Assembly: GCA_042095835.1 (NCBI GenBank)
Contig: JBELML010000063.1
Location: 1-33,162, forward strand
Origin: DATFKA01 sp042095835
GTDB taxonomy: Bacteria > Bacteroidota > Bacteroidia > Chitinophagales > Saprospiraceae
DNA: 33,162 nucleotides
Direction of reading: 5' to 3'
This document shows positions 8,075-15,074 of the stretch, piece after piece (within the stretch, counting starts at the first letter, position 1; each line of letters begins with the position of its first letter). The notes under the pieces were generated by a model, which worked only from the letters and a program-made list of their open reading frames with translations, did not search any database and was not told the DNA's origin. Both the position numbers and the translations under genes were made by a program.

Positions 8075-8149
8075 CCCGACTTCCGCTTCGCTGCGTCGGG
8101 ATTAATTCGACCAGATTCCGTTGCTGCGCACCGAAAAGGTCTCATTAAC
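8075..8149 (+). repeat. Hairpin-plus-core intergenic repeat, copy 2
   Basis: CCCGAC (8075-8080) and GTCGGG (8095-8100) pair perfectly around a CGCTTCGC-containing loop. The core GATTAATTCGACCA follows, then a diverged middle containing GTTGCT, and the shared end GTCTCATTAAC (to 8149). The middle is 7 nt longer than in copy 1. Confidence 0.7.
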
Positions 8150-8180
8150 TTGGCACTTGGAAAGCTCTTCTGTAAATTTG
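8150..8180 (+). promoter_or_regulatory. Probable Bacteroidota sigma promoter of trmB
   Basis: TAAATTTG at 8173-8180 is an exact TAnnTTTG -7 element. A TTG at 8150-8152 lies 20 nt upstream of it, matching the usual -33/-7 spacing. The -33 part touches the end of repeat copy 2. The leader to the GTG start would be about 90 nt. Confidence 0.5.
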
Positions 8181-8277
8181 CTCTCATTGATTCATTCACA
8201 CATTTACACATTTTTTAACCGCTGGAGCTTCATGCGAAGGAGGTACCCCATTCACACGAACCATCAACTCAACAAAA

Positions 8278-8970
8278 GTGAGCAAAAGAAATAAGCTACA
8301 GAAATTTGCAGAAATATTAGGCTACTCCAATGTGATTGAAAATTTCGATCCTACCATTCCAAAACTCATCGGAGAAAATGGACAAGAAGTAGAGCGTAAA
8401 GGACAATGGCAGTCTGACCAATTTGGAAACAGCGCACCGCTGACTCTAGAACTTGCCTGTGGTCGTGGAGAGTATAGTTTGGCCTTGGCCCGTAAGTATG
8501 CTGAGCGCAATTTTATCGGTGTAGACATAAAGGGGGCCCGTATTTGGAAAGGAGCAACCATCGCTAGAGAAGAGGGTTTGGACAATGTGGCTTTCCTACG
8601 TACCCGTATCGAGTGTATTACCAATTTTTTTGAGGAGGGCGAAGTTGATGAACTGTGGATCACCTTTCCTGATCCTTTTTCCGCAAAACCTAATCGCAGG
8701 CTTACAGGGCCCGTCTTTTTAGATCGATATCGCCGTATTCTAAAAAAAGACGGCCTCCTTCATTTTAAAACGGATGCTACCGAGCTTTTCGAATACAGTG
8801 TAGAAGTGATGAATGCCGATCCTAAAGTAGACATCCTCTATATCAACCGAGACATTTACAGCGGACCTTTATACCTGCCAGAGCTAGAAATCAAGACCTA
8901 CTATGAGAATATGCACTTGGCTAAAGGAAAGACGATTAAATACTTGCAGTGTCGAATTCATGGAGAATAG
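8278..8970 (+). CDS. trmB: tRNA (guanine-N7-)-methyltransferase
   Basis: The product is 230 residues. A Rossmann methyltransferase core has SAM motif I 'LELACGRGEYSLALA' (57-71), 'GVDIKGARIWKGA' (81-93) and the TrmB signature 'WITFPDPFSAKPNRRLT' (127-143). TrmB forms 7-methylguanosine at position 46 of tRNAs. The start is a GTG giving MSKRNKLQKFAEI, which agrees with the family N-terminus; no upstream ATG in this frame fits. An AAGGAGG lies 34 nt before it, too far to act as its ribosome-binding site. The upstream region is repeat-rich; the S9 peptidase gene follows after 73 nt on the same strand. Confidence 0.93.
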   Translation: MSKRNKLQKFAEILGYSNVIENFDPTIPKLIGENGQEVERKGQWQSDQFGNSAPLTLELACGRGEYSLALARKYAERNFIGVDIKGARIWKGATIAREEGLDNVAFLRTRIECITNFFEEGEVDELWITFPDPFSAKPNRRLTGPVFLDRYRRILKKDGLLHFKTDATELFEYSVEVMNADPKVDILYINRDIYSGPLYLPELEIKTYYENMHLAKGKTIKYLQCRIHGE

Positions 8971-9043
8971 CAGGTATCTGGCCTTAACTTTAAAAGAAAA
9001 CTGGTAAAATTTGTATCTTTTGAGCTGATGCAAAAAAGTACCT

Positions 9044-10138
9044 ATGCCTTTACGAATTATTGCTTTCATTTTTAGTGTTTTCTGTTTTACTACGCTTTCT
9101 GCTCAAACCAATGCGGAGCTCTTGCAAGAGATTAAAAATCTTCAAGGCCAAATCAGTAATCTCCGCCACCAGTTTGATCAGGTCGACAAGAGTGTTGACG
9201 ATATTATTTGGTATAACAAGGTCGGAGATATCGCCTTTATAGACAAAGTACGTCTAACCGGACCGCCACTTGGCGAGCAAAAATTCAAAGCTACAAAAGG
9301 TCGCGGTAATCCACTTTTTTATGAAAATCCTTACCGTATCCAGACCTATCTTTTTATCCCAAAAGATATAGACCCCAATAAGCAATACCCGCTAATGGTA
9401 TTACCGCATGGTGGCGTCCATAGCAATTTCAATACCTTTTATGCGCACATCATCCGCGAGCTAGTTGCCCAGCAATATATTGTCGTCGCTCCCGAATATC
9501 GTGGTAGCACAGGCTACGGTGCAGGCTACTATCGAGCCATAGATTATGGCGGCTTGGAGGTAGAAGATGTAAAAGCTTGTAGAGATTATATGATTGAAAG
9601 CTACGACATCATTGATCCTAAGCGAGTAGGTATCATGGGTTGGAGTCACGGCGGATTGATCACCTTGATGAATTTATTCGATTATGCCGACGACTATAAA
9701 GTCGGATATGCTGGCGTACCCGTCAGTGATTTAATTGCCAGAATGGGCTATAAAACGCAGGGCTATCGGGAATTATACTCAGTAGACTATCACATCGGTA
9801 AAACTGCCTATCAAGATACGGAGGAATACAAGAGGCGCTCCCCCGCCTGGCAAGCTCATAAACTCAATACGCCTCTACTCGTCCATACCAATACCAACGA
9901 CTCAGATGTCAATGTCCTAGAAGTAGAACATTTGATCAAATCGCTACAAGCTGCTGATAAAGACTTTGAATATCAGATTTATGAGAATATTCCTGGAGGA
10001 CACACCTTCGATCGGATGGACACCAACTTTGCCAGGGAGGTCCGCTTAAAAATCTATCGCTTCTTAGGCAACTATCTGAACCCTCCAAGCCCTTTCAAAG
10101 ATGTAGAGGCACTTAGGAAAGCAGGTTACGGGTACTAG
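9044..10138 (+). CDS. S9-type (prolyl-oligopeptidase-like) secreted serine hydrolase
   Basis: The product is 364 residues. A signal peptide ends at about residue 20 (TLSAQ), followed by a short coiled coil (22-52, 'LLQEIKNLQGQISNLRHQF') and an alpha/beta-hydrolase domain. The nucleophile elbow is GWSHGG with Ser201, the oxyanion region is LPHGG (about 122-126), the acid is probably Asp286 or Asp288 (TNDSDVNV), and the histidine is in GGHTF. Family S9 members cleave small peptides; this one lacks the N-terminal beta-propeller of full-length prolyl oligopeptidases, so an esterase activity is also possible. Periplasmic location is inferred from the signal peptide. It is convergent with nadD, with a 39-nt gap and no clear terminator. 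Confidence 0.85.
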   Translation: MPLRIIAFIFSVFCFTTLSAQTNAELLQEIKNLQGQISNLRHQFDQVDKSVDDIIWYNKVGDIAFIDKVRLTGPPLGEQKFKATKGRGNPLFYENPYRIQTYLFIPKDIDPNKQYPLMVLPHGGVHSNFNTFYAHIIRELVAQQYIVVAPEYRGSTGYGAGYYRAIDYGGLEVEDVKACRDYMIESYDIIDPKRVGIMGWSHGGLITLMNLFDYADDYKVGYAGVPVSDLIARMGYKTQGYRELYSVDYHIGKTAYQDTEEYKRRSPAWQAHKLNTPLLVHTNTNDSDVNVLEVEHLIKSLQAADKDFEYQIYENIPGGHTFDRMDTNFAREVRLKIYRFLGNYLNPPSPFKDVEALRKAGYGY

Positions 10139-10177
10139 CCTATGAGTCTAGAACTGAATACGATCAATGCGCAACTA

Positions 10178-10759
10178 CTACTCTCTATAAAGATTACTCT
10201 TCATGATTTCCTCAAAAACGGGCTCAGAAACCAAGTACTTAATCGATTTTCCTTCGCGTAAGTTCTTTCTAATAAAACTTGCTGAGATAGACATTTGAGG
10301 GACTTCGTCAAATACTTGTACCCGCTCATGCTCAGCGAAAGGGCCTAATTCATAATTGGGTCGAGCATATACGTAGATCGTATAATCGCGCAGTATAAGT
10401 TCATAGTTTTTCCATTTATGAAAAGTGCGCAGATTATCTCCACCCATGATCAGGGTAAATTCCTTTTTGGGATATTTCTCTTTGAGGTGTGTAAGAGTAT
10501 CGATAGTATAGGAGGGCTGTGGTAGGTTAAACTCAATGGAAGAGGTACGCAGGTTGGGATTGCCCCCAATGGCCAGTTGGACGAGGTATAATCGATCGTA
10601 ATTATTGGCTAGAGTAGACTTCTTTTTTAATGGATTGTGCGGACTGATGACAAACCATACTTCTTCTAGATTGGTATGGTCGACCATATAGTTTCCAATG
10701 ATCAGATGACCTATATGGATGGGATTAAATGAGCCAAAAAACAGTCCAACTTTTTGCAT
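10178..10759 (-). CDS. nadD: Nicotinate-nucleotide adenylyltransferase
   Basis: The product is 193 residues. The nucleotidyltransferase signature GSFNPIHIGH (9-18) carries the HxGH motif, and the second signature ISASFIRKNL lies near the C-terminus (ISxTxxR-type). Other family blocks are 'WFVISPHNPLKKK' and 'LIMGGDNLRTFHKW'. NadD adenylates nicotinate mononucleotide to deamido-NAD in NAD synthesis. Its ATG lies 5 nt after the stop of the small lipoprotein gene, which itself follows dnaN by 11 nt, so the three almost certainly share one transcript. Confidence 0.95.
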   Translation of the reverse strand: MQKVGLFFGSFNPIHIGHLIIGNYMVDHTNLEEVWFVISPHNPLKKKSTLANNYDRLYLVQLAIGGNPNLRTSSIEFNLPQPSYTIDTLTHLKEKYPKKEFTLIMGGDNLRTFHKWKNYELILRDYTIYVYARPNYELGPFAEHERVQVFDEVPQMSISASFIRKNLREGKSIKYLVSEPVFEEIMKSNLYRE

Positions 10760-10764
10760 AATTC

Positions 10765-11187
10765 TTATTGATTCAGCAGACTATCGCGTGCATCAATCAC
10801 TTCTTTGTTGTAATCAATAGCCTCCTCGAAAGGGAGATCTACTAGCCATCCTTTAGAGGAACGAAGGAGTAAGAAAGCGGCAGGATAAGTTTCGTATTGA
10901 TCTTTTAAGATAGCATCACAAAAAGCACTATCATTTGAAACACGGCAATCTAATTGTAGAAATTCCGTCTCCAATATGGTGGAGTCCAAATCCATAGCCA
11001 ACATCTCCTCTAATACCTGAAGTTGCTGCTGCATAGCCGGCGTGCAATACGCAGCGGCAGCTTCGAAATCGTTTTTATCATACGAAGCTTGATAGGCTCG
11101 CAAAACCTCAGCGGGCTCCTCTAGTTCAGGAGCACAAGAAAAGAGCAAAGCCAACAGGCAGAAACAACAAAAGATTAAGTACTTCAC
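10765..11187 (-). CDS. Small putative lipoprotein, NTF2-like
   Basis: The product is 140 residues. Its signal peptide has a lipobox LFSC, so the lipidated Cys would be residue 18. The mature part ('VLRAYQASYDKNDFEAAAAYCTPAMQQQL ... AFLLLRSSKGWLVDLPF') looks like the DUF4878/NTF2-like lipoproteins found in many bacteria: a helix-rich start followed by strands ending in a tryptophan-containing 'GWLVD' edge. The function of such proteins is unknown. The start is GTG, 11 nt downstream of dnaN, and the gene precedes nadD by 5 nt. The family assignment is inferred from pattern only. Confidence 0.75.
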   Translation of the reverse strand: MKYLIFCCFCLLALLFSCAPELEEPAEVLRAYQASYDKNDFEAAAAYCTPAMQQQLQVLEEMLAMDLDSTILETEFLQLDCRVSNDSAFCDAILKDQYETYPAAFLLLRSSKGWLVDLPFEEAIDYNKEVIDARDSLLNQ

Positions 11188-11198
11188 GAGTTGGTCAA

Positions 11199-12317
11199 TT
11201 AATTACTAAGCATCACTGGCATGACTAGCATAAGAATCTCCTCGCTATCCGCTTTCTCCGATGGCAATAAAATTCCCGCTCTAGTCGAAGTAGATAGTTC
11301 CAGCATGATGTCTTCAGATTCTAAGACGCTCAACATCTCCACTAAAAACTTGGCATTAAAACCAATAGTGAGGGCATCGCCTTCATAGGTACAAGACAAC
11401 TGCTCGGTTGCTTCATTAGAGAAATCTAAATCTTGAGCCGAAACGGTAAGGCTACCTCCATTAATATTGAGGATAACTTGGTTCGTGGTCTTATTGGCAT
11501 AGATGGCAATCCGCTTTAAGGAATTTTGGAAGTCTGACCTTGGGATGGTGAGTAAGTTGGGGTTATTCACCGGAATCACGGCGTTGTAGTCTGGATAGCG
11601 TGCGTCGATTAAACGGCATACCAGATTTGTATTTCCAAACTTGAAGAAAGCATTGGCTTTATTGAAAGACATCGTGACTTCCTCTCCTGCGGGCAGCGCT
11701 CCTTTTAGTAAATTCAGTGCTTTTTTAGGCACAATAAAAGAAGTAGACACCTCCGTACTCAAATCTTGATAAGTGTACTTCACCAATTTGTGGGCATCTG
11801 TAGCCACCATAATTAGCTTATTAAACTCTACTTGAAAGTAGACGCCAGTCATAGCAGGACGTAGCTCATCATTACTTGTTGCAAAAAGCGTTTTATTGAC
11901 CGCTTGCGTCAAGGCATTAGCGGGTATGCTAATAGAATCGACCGAGTCGGGTTCGGGTATCTTTGGAAAGTCAGCACCATTTTCACCGGCTAGTTTATAT
12001 TTACCAAAAGCAGAGGTAATCTCGATGGCAAAAGTACTATCGTCAATGGCAAAAGTAATTGGTTGCTGCGGAAGTGCTTTTAGTGTATCTAGTAAAATAC
12101 GAGCAGGCACAGCAACAACTCCATCTGAGTCAGAGGCCATAATTTCGATCTCTGTAGTAATAGAAGTCTCCAAATCAGTAGCTGCAATCTGCAAGGTATT
12201 ACCTTTGATGGTAAAGAGAAAATCCTCTAAAATGGGTAACACAGGATTAGAGCCGATCGAACCGGCAGCTAGTTGTAGCTGTTTTAGTAAATCTGAAGAT
12301 GAAGCGCTGAATTTCAT
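11199..12317 (-). CDS. dnaN: DNA polymerase III beta subunit (sliding clamp)
   Basis: The 372-residue product has the normal clamp length and three repeated clamp domains. Recognisable blocks are the opening MKFSASSSDLLKQLQLA, 'PILEDFLFTIKGNTLQIAATDLETSI', 'MTGVYFQV...VATDAHKLVKY' and the C-terminal 'LVMPVMLSN' form of the MPMR tail. DnaN dimerises around DNA and tethers polymerase III. In this genome it heads an operon with a small lipoprotein and nadD rather than sitting next to dnaA in the window. A promoter-like element, an inverted repeat and a DnaA box lie upstream, in the gap shared with the divergent M16 gene. Confidence 0.97.
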   Translation of the reverse strand: MKFSASSSDLLKQLQLAAGSIGSNPVLPILEDFLFTIKGNTLQIAATDLETSITTEIEIMASDSDGVVAVPARILLDTLKALPQQPITFAIDDSTFAIEITSAFGKYKLAGENGADFPKIPEPDSVDSISIPANALTQAVNKTLFATSNDELRPAMTGVYFQVEFNKLIMVATDAHKLVKYTYQDLSTEVSTSFIVPKKALNLLKGALPAGEEVTMSFNKANAFFKFGNTNLVCRLIDARYPDYNAVIPVNNPNLLTIPRSDFQNSLKRIAIYANKTTNQVILNINGGSLTVSAQDLDFSNEATEQLSCTYEGDALTIGFNAKFLVEMLSVLESEDIMLELSTSTRAGILLPSEKADSEEILMLVMPVMLSN

Positions 12318-12392
12318 AGATGCCTTGGTTTAAGCTAGGAAAAAATGGGATAGCTATGTTTAGTCTTTTTTATAAATTATAAACATACTCTA

Positions 12393-12411
12393 TTAATACG
12401 CCGTGTATTAA
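12393..12411. promoter_or_regulatory. Perfect 7-5-7 inverted repeat upstream of dnaN
   Basis: TTAATAC-GCCGT-GTATTAA lies 15 nt downstream of the candidate dnaN -7 element, so it would overlap the transcript start on the minus strand. It is either an operator or the first hairpin of the dnaN leader. Confidence 0.45.
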
Positions 12412-12425
12412 CCCTCTGTAATGCA

Positions 12426-12459
12426 CAAATGTACTAGCTTACGTGCATATTTTCAGCAA
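12426..12459 (-). promoter_or_regulatory. Candidate dnaN promoter
   Basis: The minus strand has TACATTTG (12433 to 12426), an exact TAnnTTTG, and TTG at 12459-12457 with a 23-nt spacer, slightly longer than the usual 19-21. The implied leader is about 100 nt. Confidence 0.45.
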
Positions 12460-12474
12460 TAGAAATTAACAAAT

Positions 12475-12483
12475 TGTGGATAA
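12475..12483 (-). promoter_or_regulatory. Single consensus DnaA box
   Basis: TGTGGATAA is the exact complement of the DnaA box TTATCCACA. It lies in the 179-bp gap between dnaN and the M16 gene, 14 nt before the M16 start. No cluster of further boxes was seen, so this is not an origin by itself. Confidence 0.45.
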
Positions 12484-12496
12484 GTAGTTCCTAAAT

Positions 12497-13786
12497 ATGC
12501 CTAATAGACAACAACGGCCGCCAATTTATGACTTGGACCAGCTCCAGCTCCCCTCAATTGACCGAATTGTTCTTGACAATCAGGTACCTATCTACGTGAT
12601 TAATCAAGGTGCTTCCGATGCGCTCAAACTCGAGATCGTCTTTAATGCAGGCAGACCTTATGAAAACAAACCGCTGGTTGCTCGTGCTTGTGCTGCTCAG
12701 ATCAAAGAAGGTTCCAACCTCCATACGGCCAGCCAAATTGGAGAGTTGATGGATTTTTATGGCAGTAGCCTAAAGGTACCTGTAGATATGGACTTTTCCT
12801 GCATCACGCTTTATACCTTGAAGCGACACTTCGCCAAGGTGGTCCCTTTTGTTGAGGATATTGTACTACATCCTACTTTTCCGCATCGAGAACTTGAGCA
12901 TTATATTGAGTGTAGTGCTAGTCAACTTGAAGTAGAAACCAGCAAGGTTGATGTGATTGCTTACCGCAGTATCACGGAGCAGATTTTTGGTGCGCAGCAC
13001 CCTTATGGATACAACAGTACCGCCAGTATGTATCAAAATCTTCGTAGAGAAGATTTACTCGATCATTTCCAACAACATTATCATGCTGGCAATTGTAGAA
13101 TTTTTATTTGTGGCGCTATTGGCAACAGGGAATTGGACATTTTAAGCGAAAGTCTTGGTAAGATCCCTTATAAATCCGCTTCGAAACCTCATATGCCTTT
13201 AAAAACGCCTGCAAGTCAACCTTTATTTATTGAACAAAAAGAGGCTTTGCAAACCGCTATCCGCTGGGGCCTTCCCTTGTTTAAACGCGCCCATCCAGAT
13301 TATGCGGCCCTCCAGTTTATCAATACTATTCTGGGAGGATACTTTAGTAGCCGGCTGATGAATAATCTGCGAGAAGATAAAGGCTACACCTACAATATCT
13401 CCTCTTCTATCGATGCGATGCGCTTCGATGGTTCCTGGATCATTAGTACAGAAGTAGGCAATGAGTTTGTTGAGCAAACTCGAGAAGAAATCCACAAAGA
13501 GATCAGTCTTTTACAAGAAGTTTTGTTGGATGAGCAAGAATTACAAATGGTGAGAAACTATATCCAAGGCACCCTACTCAGCATGATTGACGGGCCTTTC
13601 AATACCGCAGAATTAGTTAGAAATCTCATCAGTAATGGGGTACCATTAGAAGATTTCAATGAGACGGTCAGTGTGAATAAAATGTTGAGTCCGGAGCGGA
13701 TCAGAGCTTTATTTAGACAATACCTGCCTCTGGATCAGATACAAGAAGTAATTGTTGGTCCCAAAGCACCTAAAAGGGGGCTATAA
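12497..13786 (+). CDS. M16 peptidase-family protein lacking the zinc motif
   Basis: The product is 429 residues with the two-domain fold of M16B peptidases. The C-terminal domain keeps the conserved 'GGYFSSRLMNNLREDKGYTYN' region (about 277-297) with its Arg/Tyr pair. The N-terminal region, where active members have HxxEH, reads 'IGELMDFYGSSLKVPVDMD' without the motif. In paired M16 systems one subunit carries HxxEH and the other the Arg/Tyr substrate-binding residues, so this resembles the non-catalytic partner; the catalytic subunit is not in the window. There is no signal peptide, so a cytoplasmic location is likely. It is divergent from dnaN and lies 194 nt before mreB on the same strand. 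Confidence 0.85.
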   Translation: MPNRQQRPPIYDLDQLQLPSIDRIVLDNQVPIYVINQGASDALKLEIVFNAGRPYENKPLVARACAAQIKEGSNLHTASQIGELMDFYGSSLKVPVDMDFSCITLYTLKRHFAKVVPFVEDIVLHPTFPHRELEHYIECSASQLEVETSKVDVIAYRSITEQIFGAQHPYGYNSTASMYQNLRREDLLDHFQQHYHAGNCRIFICGAIGNRELDILSESLGKIPYKSASKPHMPLKTPASQPLFIEQKEALQTAIRWGLPLFKRAHPDYAALQFINTILGGYFSSRLMNNLREDKGYTYNISSSIDAMRFDGSWIISTEVGNEFVEQTREEIHKEISLLQEVLLDEQELQMVRNYIQGTLLSMIDGPFNTAELVRNLISNGVPLEDFNETVSVNKMLSPERIRALFRQYLPLDQIQEVIVGPKAPKRGL

Positions 13787-13810
13787 ATAATGTGCATTTC
13801 TTTATAAAGT

Positions 13811-13843
13811 CCTAAATTTTCTGTTGATTTGCAGTAATTTAGG
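13811..13843 (+). promoter_or_regulatory. Inverted repeat downstream of the M16 gene
   Basis: CCTAAATT (13811-13818) and AATTTAGG (13836-13843) pair perfectly around 17 nt that contain a further CTG/CAG pair. It starts 25 nt after the M16 stop. It may be a weak terminator, though the 3' flank is not T-rich, or part of the mreB control region. Confidence 0.4.
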
Positions 13844-13923
13844 AAACGTTATAGGGAAAATATCCGTAATCTCAATTGAGAGCAATAATATTGTTTGAAT
13901 TAGCGTTTAAGAGGATTATTCAC

Positions 13924-13958
13924 TGAAGTTATCAGATCTGTTGATTTTATTAACTTCA
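13924..13958 (+). promoter_or_regulatory. Leader inverted repeat of mreB
   Basis: TGAAGTTA (13924-13931) pairs perfectly with TAACTTCA (13951-13958); the loop contains the palindrome CAGATCTG (13933-13940). It ends 22 nt upstream of the mreB ATG. It may be an operator or a leader hairpin. Confidence 0.45.
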
Positions 13959-13980
13959 ATAAAGTAGAGGAACTGTTTTG

Positions 13981-15018
13981 ATGAAATTTTTTTCCTTTTT
14001 TAAACAGGAATTAGCCATTGACTTAGGCACTGCCAATACCTTGATTATTCAAGATGGTGATATTGTGGTAGATGAACCTTCCATTGTAGCAATAAAGAGA
14101 CGCTCCGGCGAGACCATAGCCGTTGGCCGCAGAGCAATGCAAATGCACGAGAAAACACACGAAGATATAAAGACAATACGCCCACTTAAAGATGGCGTTA
14201 TTGCAGACTTTCAAGCAGCTGAGAATATGATTGCTGGCCTCATCAATATGATTGAAGGTCGTCGAAAATTTTTCAGCCACCTTAAAATGGTCATTTGTAT
14301 TCCTTCAGGTATTACTGAAGTAGAAAAAAGAGCTGTTTTCGATTCTGCCGATCATGTCGATTCCAAAGAGACTTATTTGATTCACGAACCCATGGCCGCT
14401 GCCTTAGGTATTGGCCTAGATGTGGAAGAGCCACAAGGGAATATGATTATCGATATCGGTGGTGGCACTACGGAGATTGCCGTCATCGCCTTGTCGGGTA
14501 TCGTTTGTGATCAATCTATACGTACAGCTGGTGATGAATTCACCAACGACATTATCAACTATATGAGACGCCAGCACAACATCCTGATTGGGGAGCGTAC
14601 TGCTGAGCAGATCAAGATACACGTTGGATCAGCACTGTCTGAGCTAAGAGAAGATATTGCTCCTGAGGATTTTGCCGTCAATGGTCGTGACTTGATGACA
14701 GGTATTCCCAAACAAATCAAGATTGGCTACAGTGAGATTGCTCATTGCCTAGATAAATCGATCTCCAAAATTGAAGATGCCGTTTTGAAAGCCTTGGAAT
14801 CTACTCCGCCTGAGCTTGCCTCAGATATTTATCAAAGAGGTTTACATCTTACAGGTGGTGGGGCACTCCTTCGAGGCTTGGACCAAAGGCTTTCCATCAA
14901 AACCAAACTAGATGTCCATGTAGCAGACGATCCACTGACTGCAGTAGTTAGAGGTACAGGGCTTGCTCTTCAAAACACTGATCGCTTTCAATTTTTGATT
15001 GATCGCAAGAGTGTATAA
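13981..15018 (+). CDS. mreB: Rod shape-determining actin homologue MreB
   Basis: The product is 345 residues. It has an amphipathic N-terminus (MKFFSFFKQE), phosphate-1 motif 'LAIDLGTANTLI' (about 12-23), phosphate-2 'MIIDIGGGTTEIAVI' (about 155-169) and the adenosine motif 'LTGGGALLRGLD'. MreB polymerises under the inner membrane and positions the elongation machinery. I start it at the ATG at 13981; an in-frame TTG just before it is not needed. It heads mreB-mreC-mreD-mrdA. Two inverted repeats lie in its 194-bp upstream region and another hairpin separates it from mreC, which would allow separate control of MreB level. Confidence 0.96.
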   Translation: MKFFSFFKQELAIDLGTANTLIIQDGDIVVDEPSIVAIKRRSGETIAVGRRAMQMHEKTHEDIKTIRPLKDGVIADFQAAENMIAGLINMIEGRRKFFSHLKMVICIPSGITEVEKRAVFDSADHVDSKETYLIHEPMAAALGIGLDVEEPQGNMIIDIGGGTTEIAVIALSGIVCDQSIRTAGDEFTNDIINYMRRQHNILIGERTAEQIKIHVGSALSELREDIAPEDFAVNGRDLMTGIPKQIKIGYSEIAHCLDKSISKIEDAVLKALESTPPELASDIYQRGLHLTGGGALLRGLDQRLSIKTKLDVHVADDPLTAVVRGTGLALQNTDRFQFLIDRKSV

Positions 15019-15031
15019 ATCACTAAAGTTG

Positions 15032-15053
15032 CACCTCAAACAAGTAGGAGGTG
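15032..15053 (+). promoter_or_regulatory. Hairpin between mreB and mreC
   Basis: CACCTC (15032-15037) and GAGGTG (15048-15053) form a 6-bp GC-rich stem with a 10-nt loop, 14 nt after the mreB stop and 21 nt before mreC. No long T-tract follows, so partial termination or 3'-end protection of mreB mRNA is more likely than full termination. Confidence 0.4.
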
Positions 15054-15074
15054 TGTTTAACCTGAAATAAGCAC

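Larger units (their letters stand above)
7641..8277. other. 637-bp gene-free region with repeats
   Basis: No convincing coding sequence lies here. A plus-strand ORF at 7741-7953 has no homology I recognise and unusual composition. From 7960 the region holds two copies of a hairpin-plus-core repeat, an intervening run of short GACACAT/GGCACTTG/TACAT-like words (8027-8066), and a promoter-like sequence for trmB. Confidence 0.7.

Noticed and set aside
8237..8243. AAGGAGG as Shine-Dalgarno for trmB
   Set aside because: 34 nt from the GTG start, too far to position a ribosome, and no other start follows it at the right distance in frame.
13885..13897. mreB promoter TATTGTTTG
   Set aside because: One base too long for TAnnTTTG, with no -33 box at a suitable distance.
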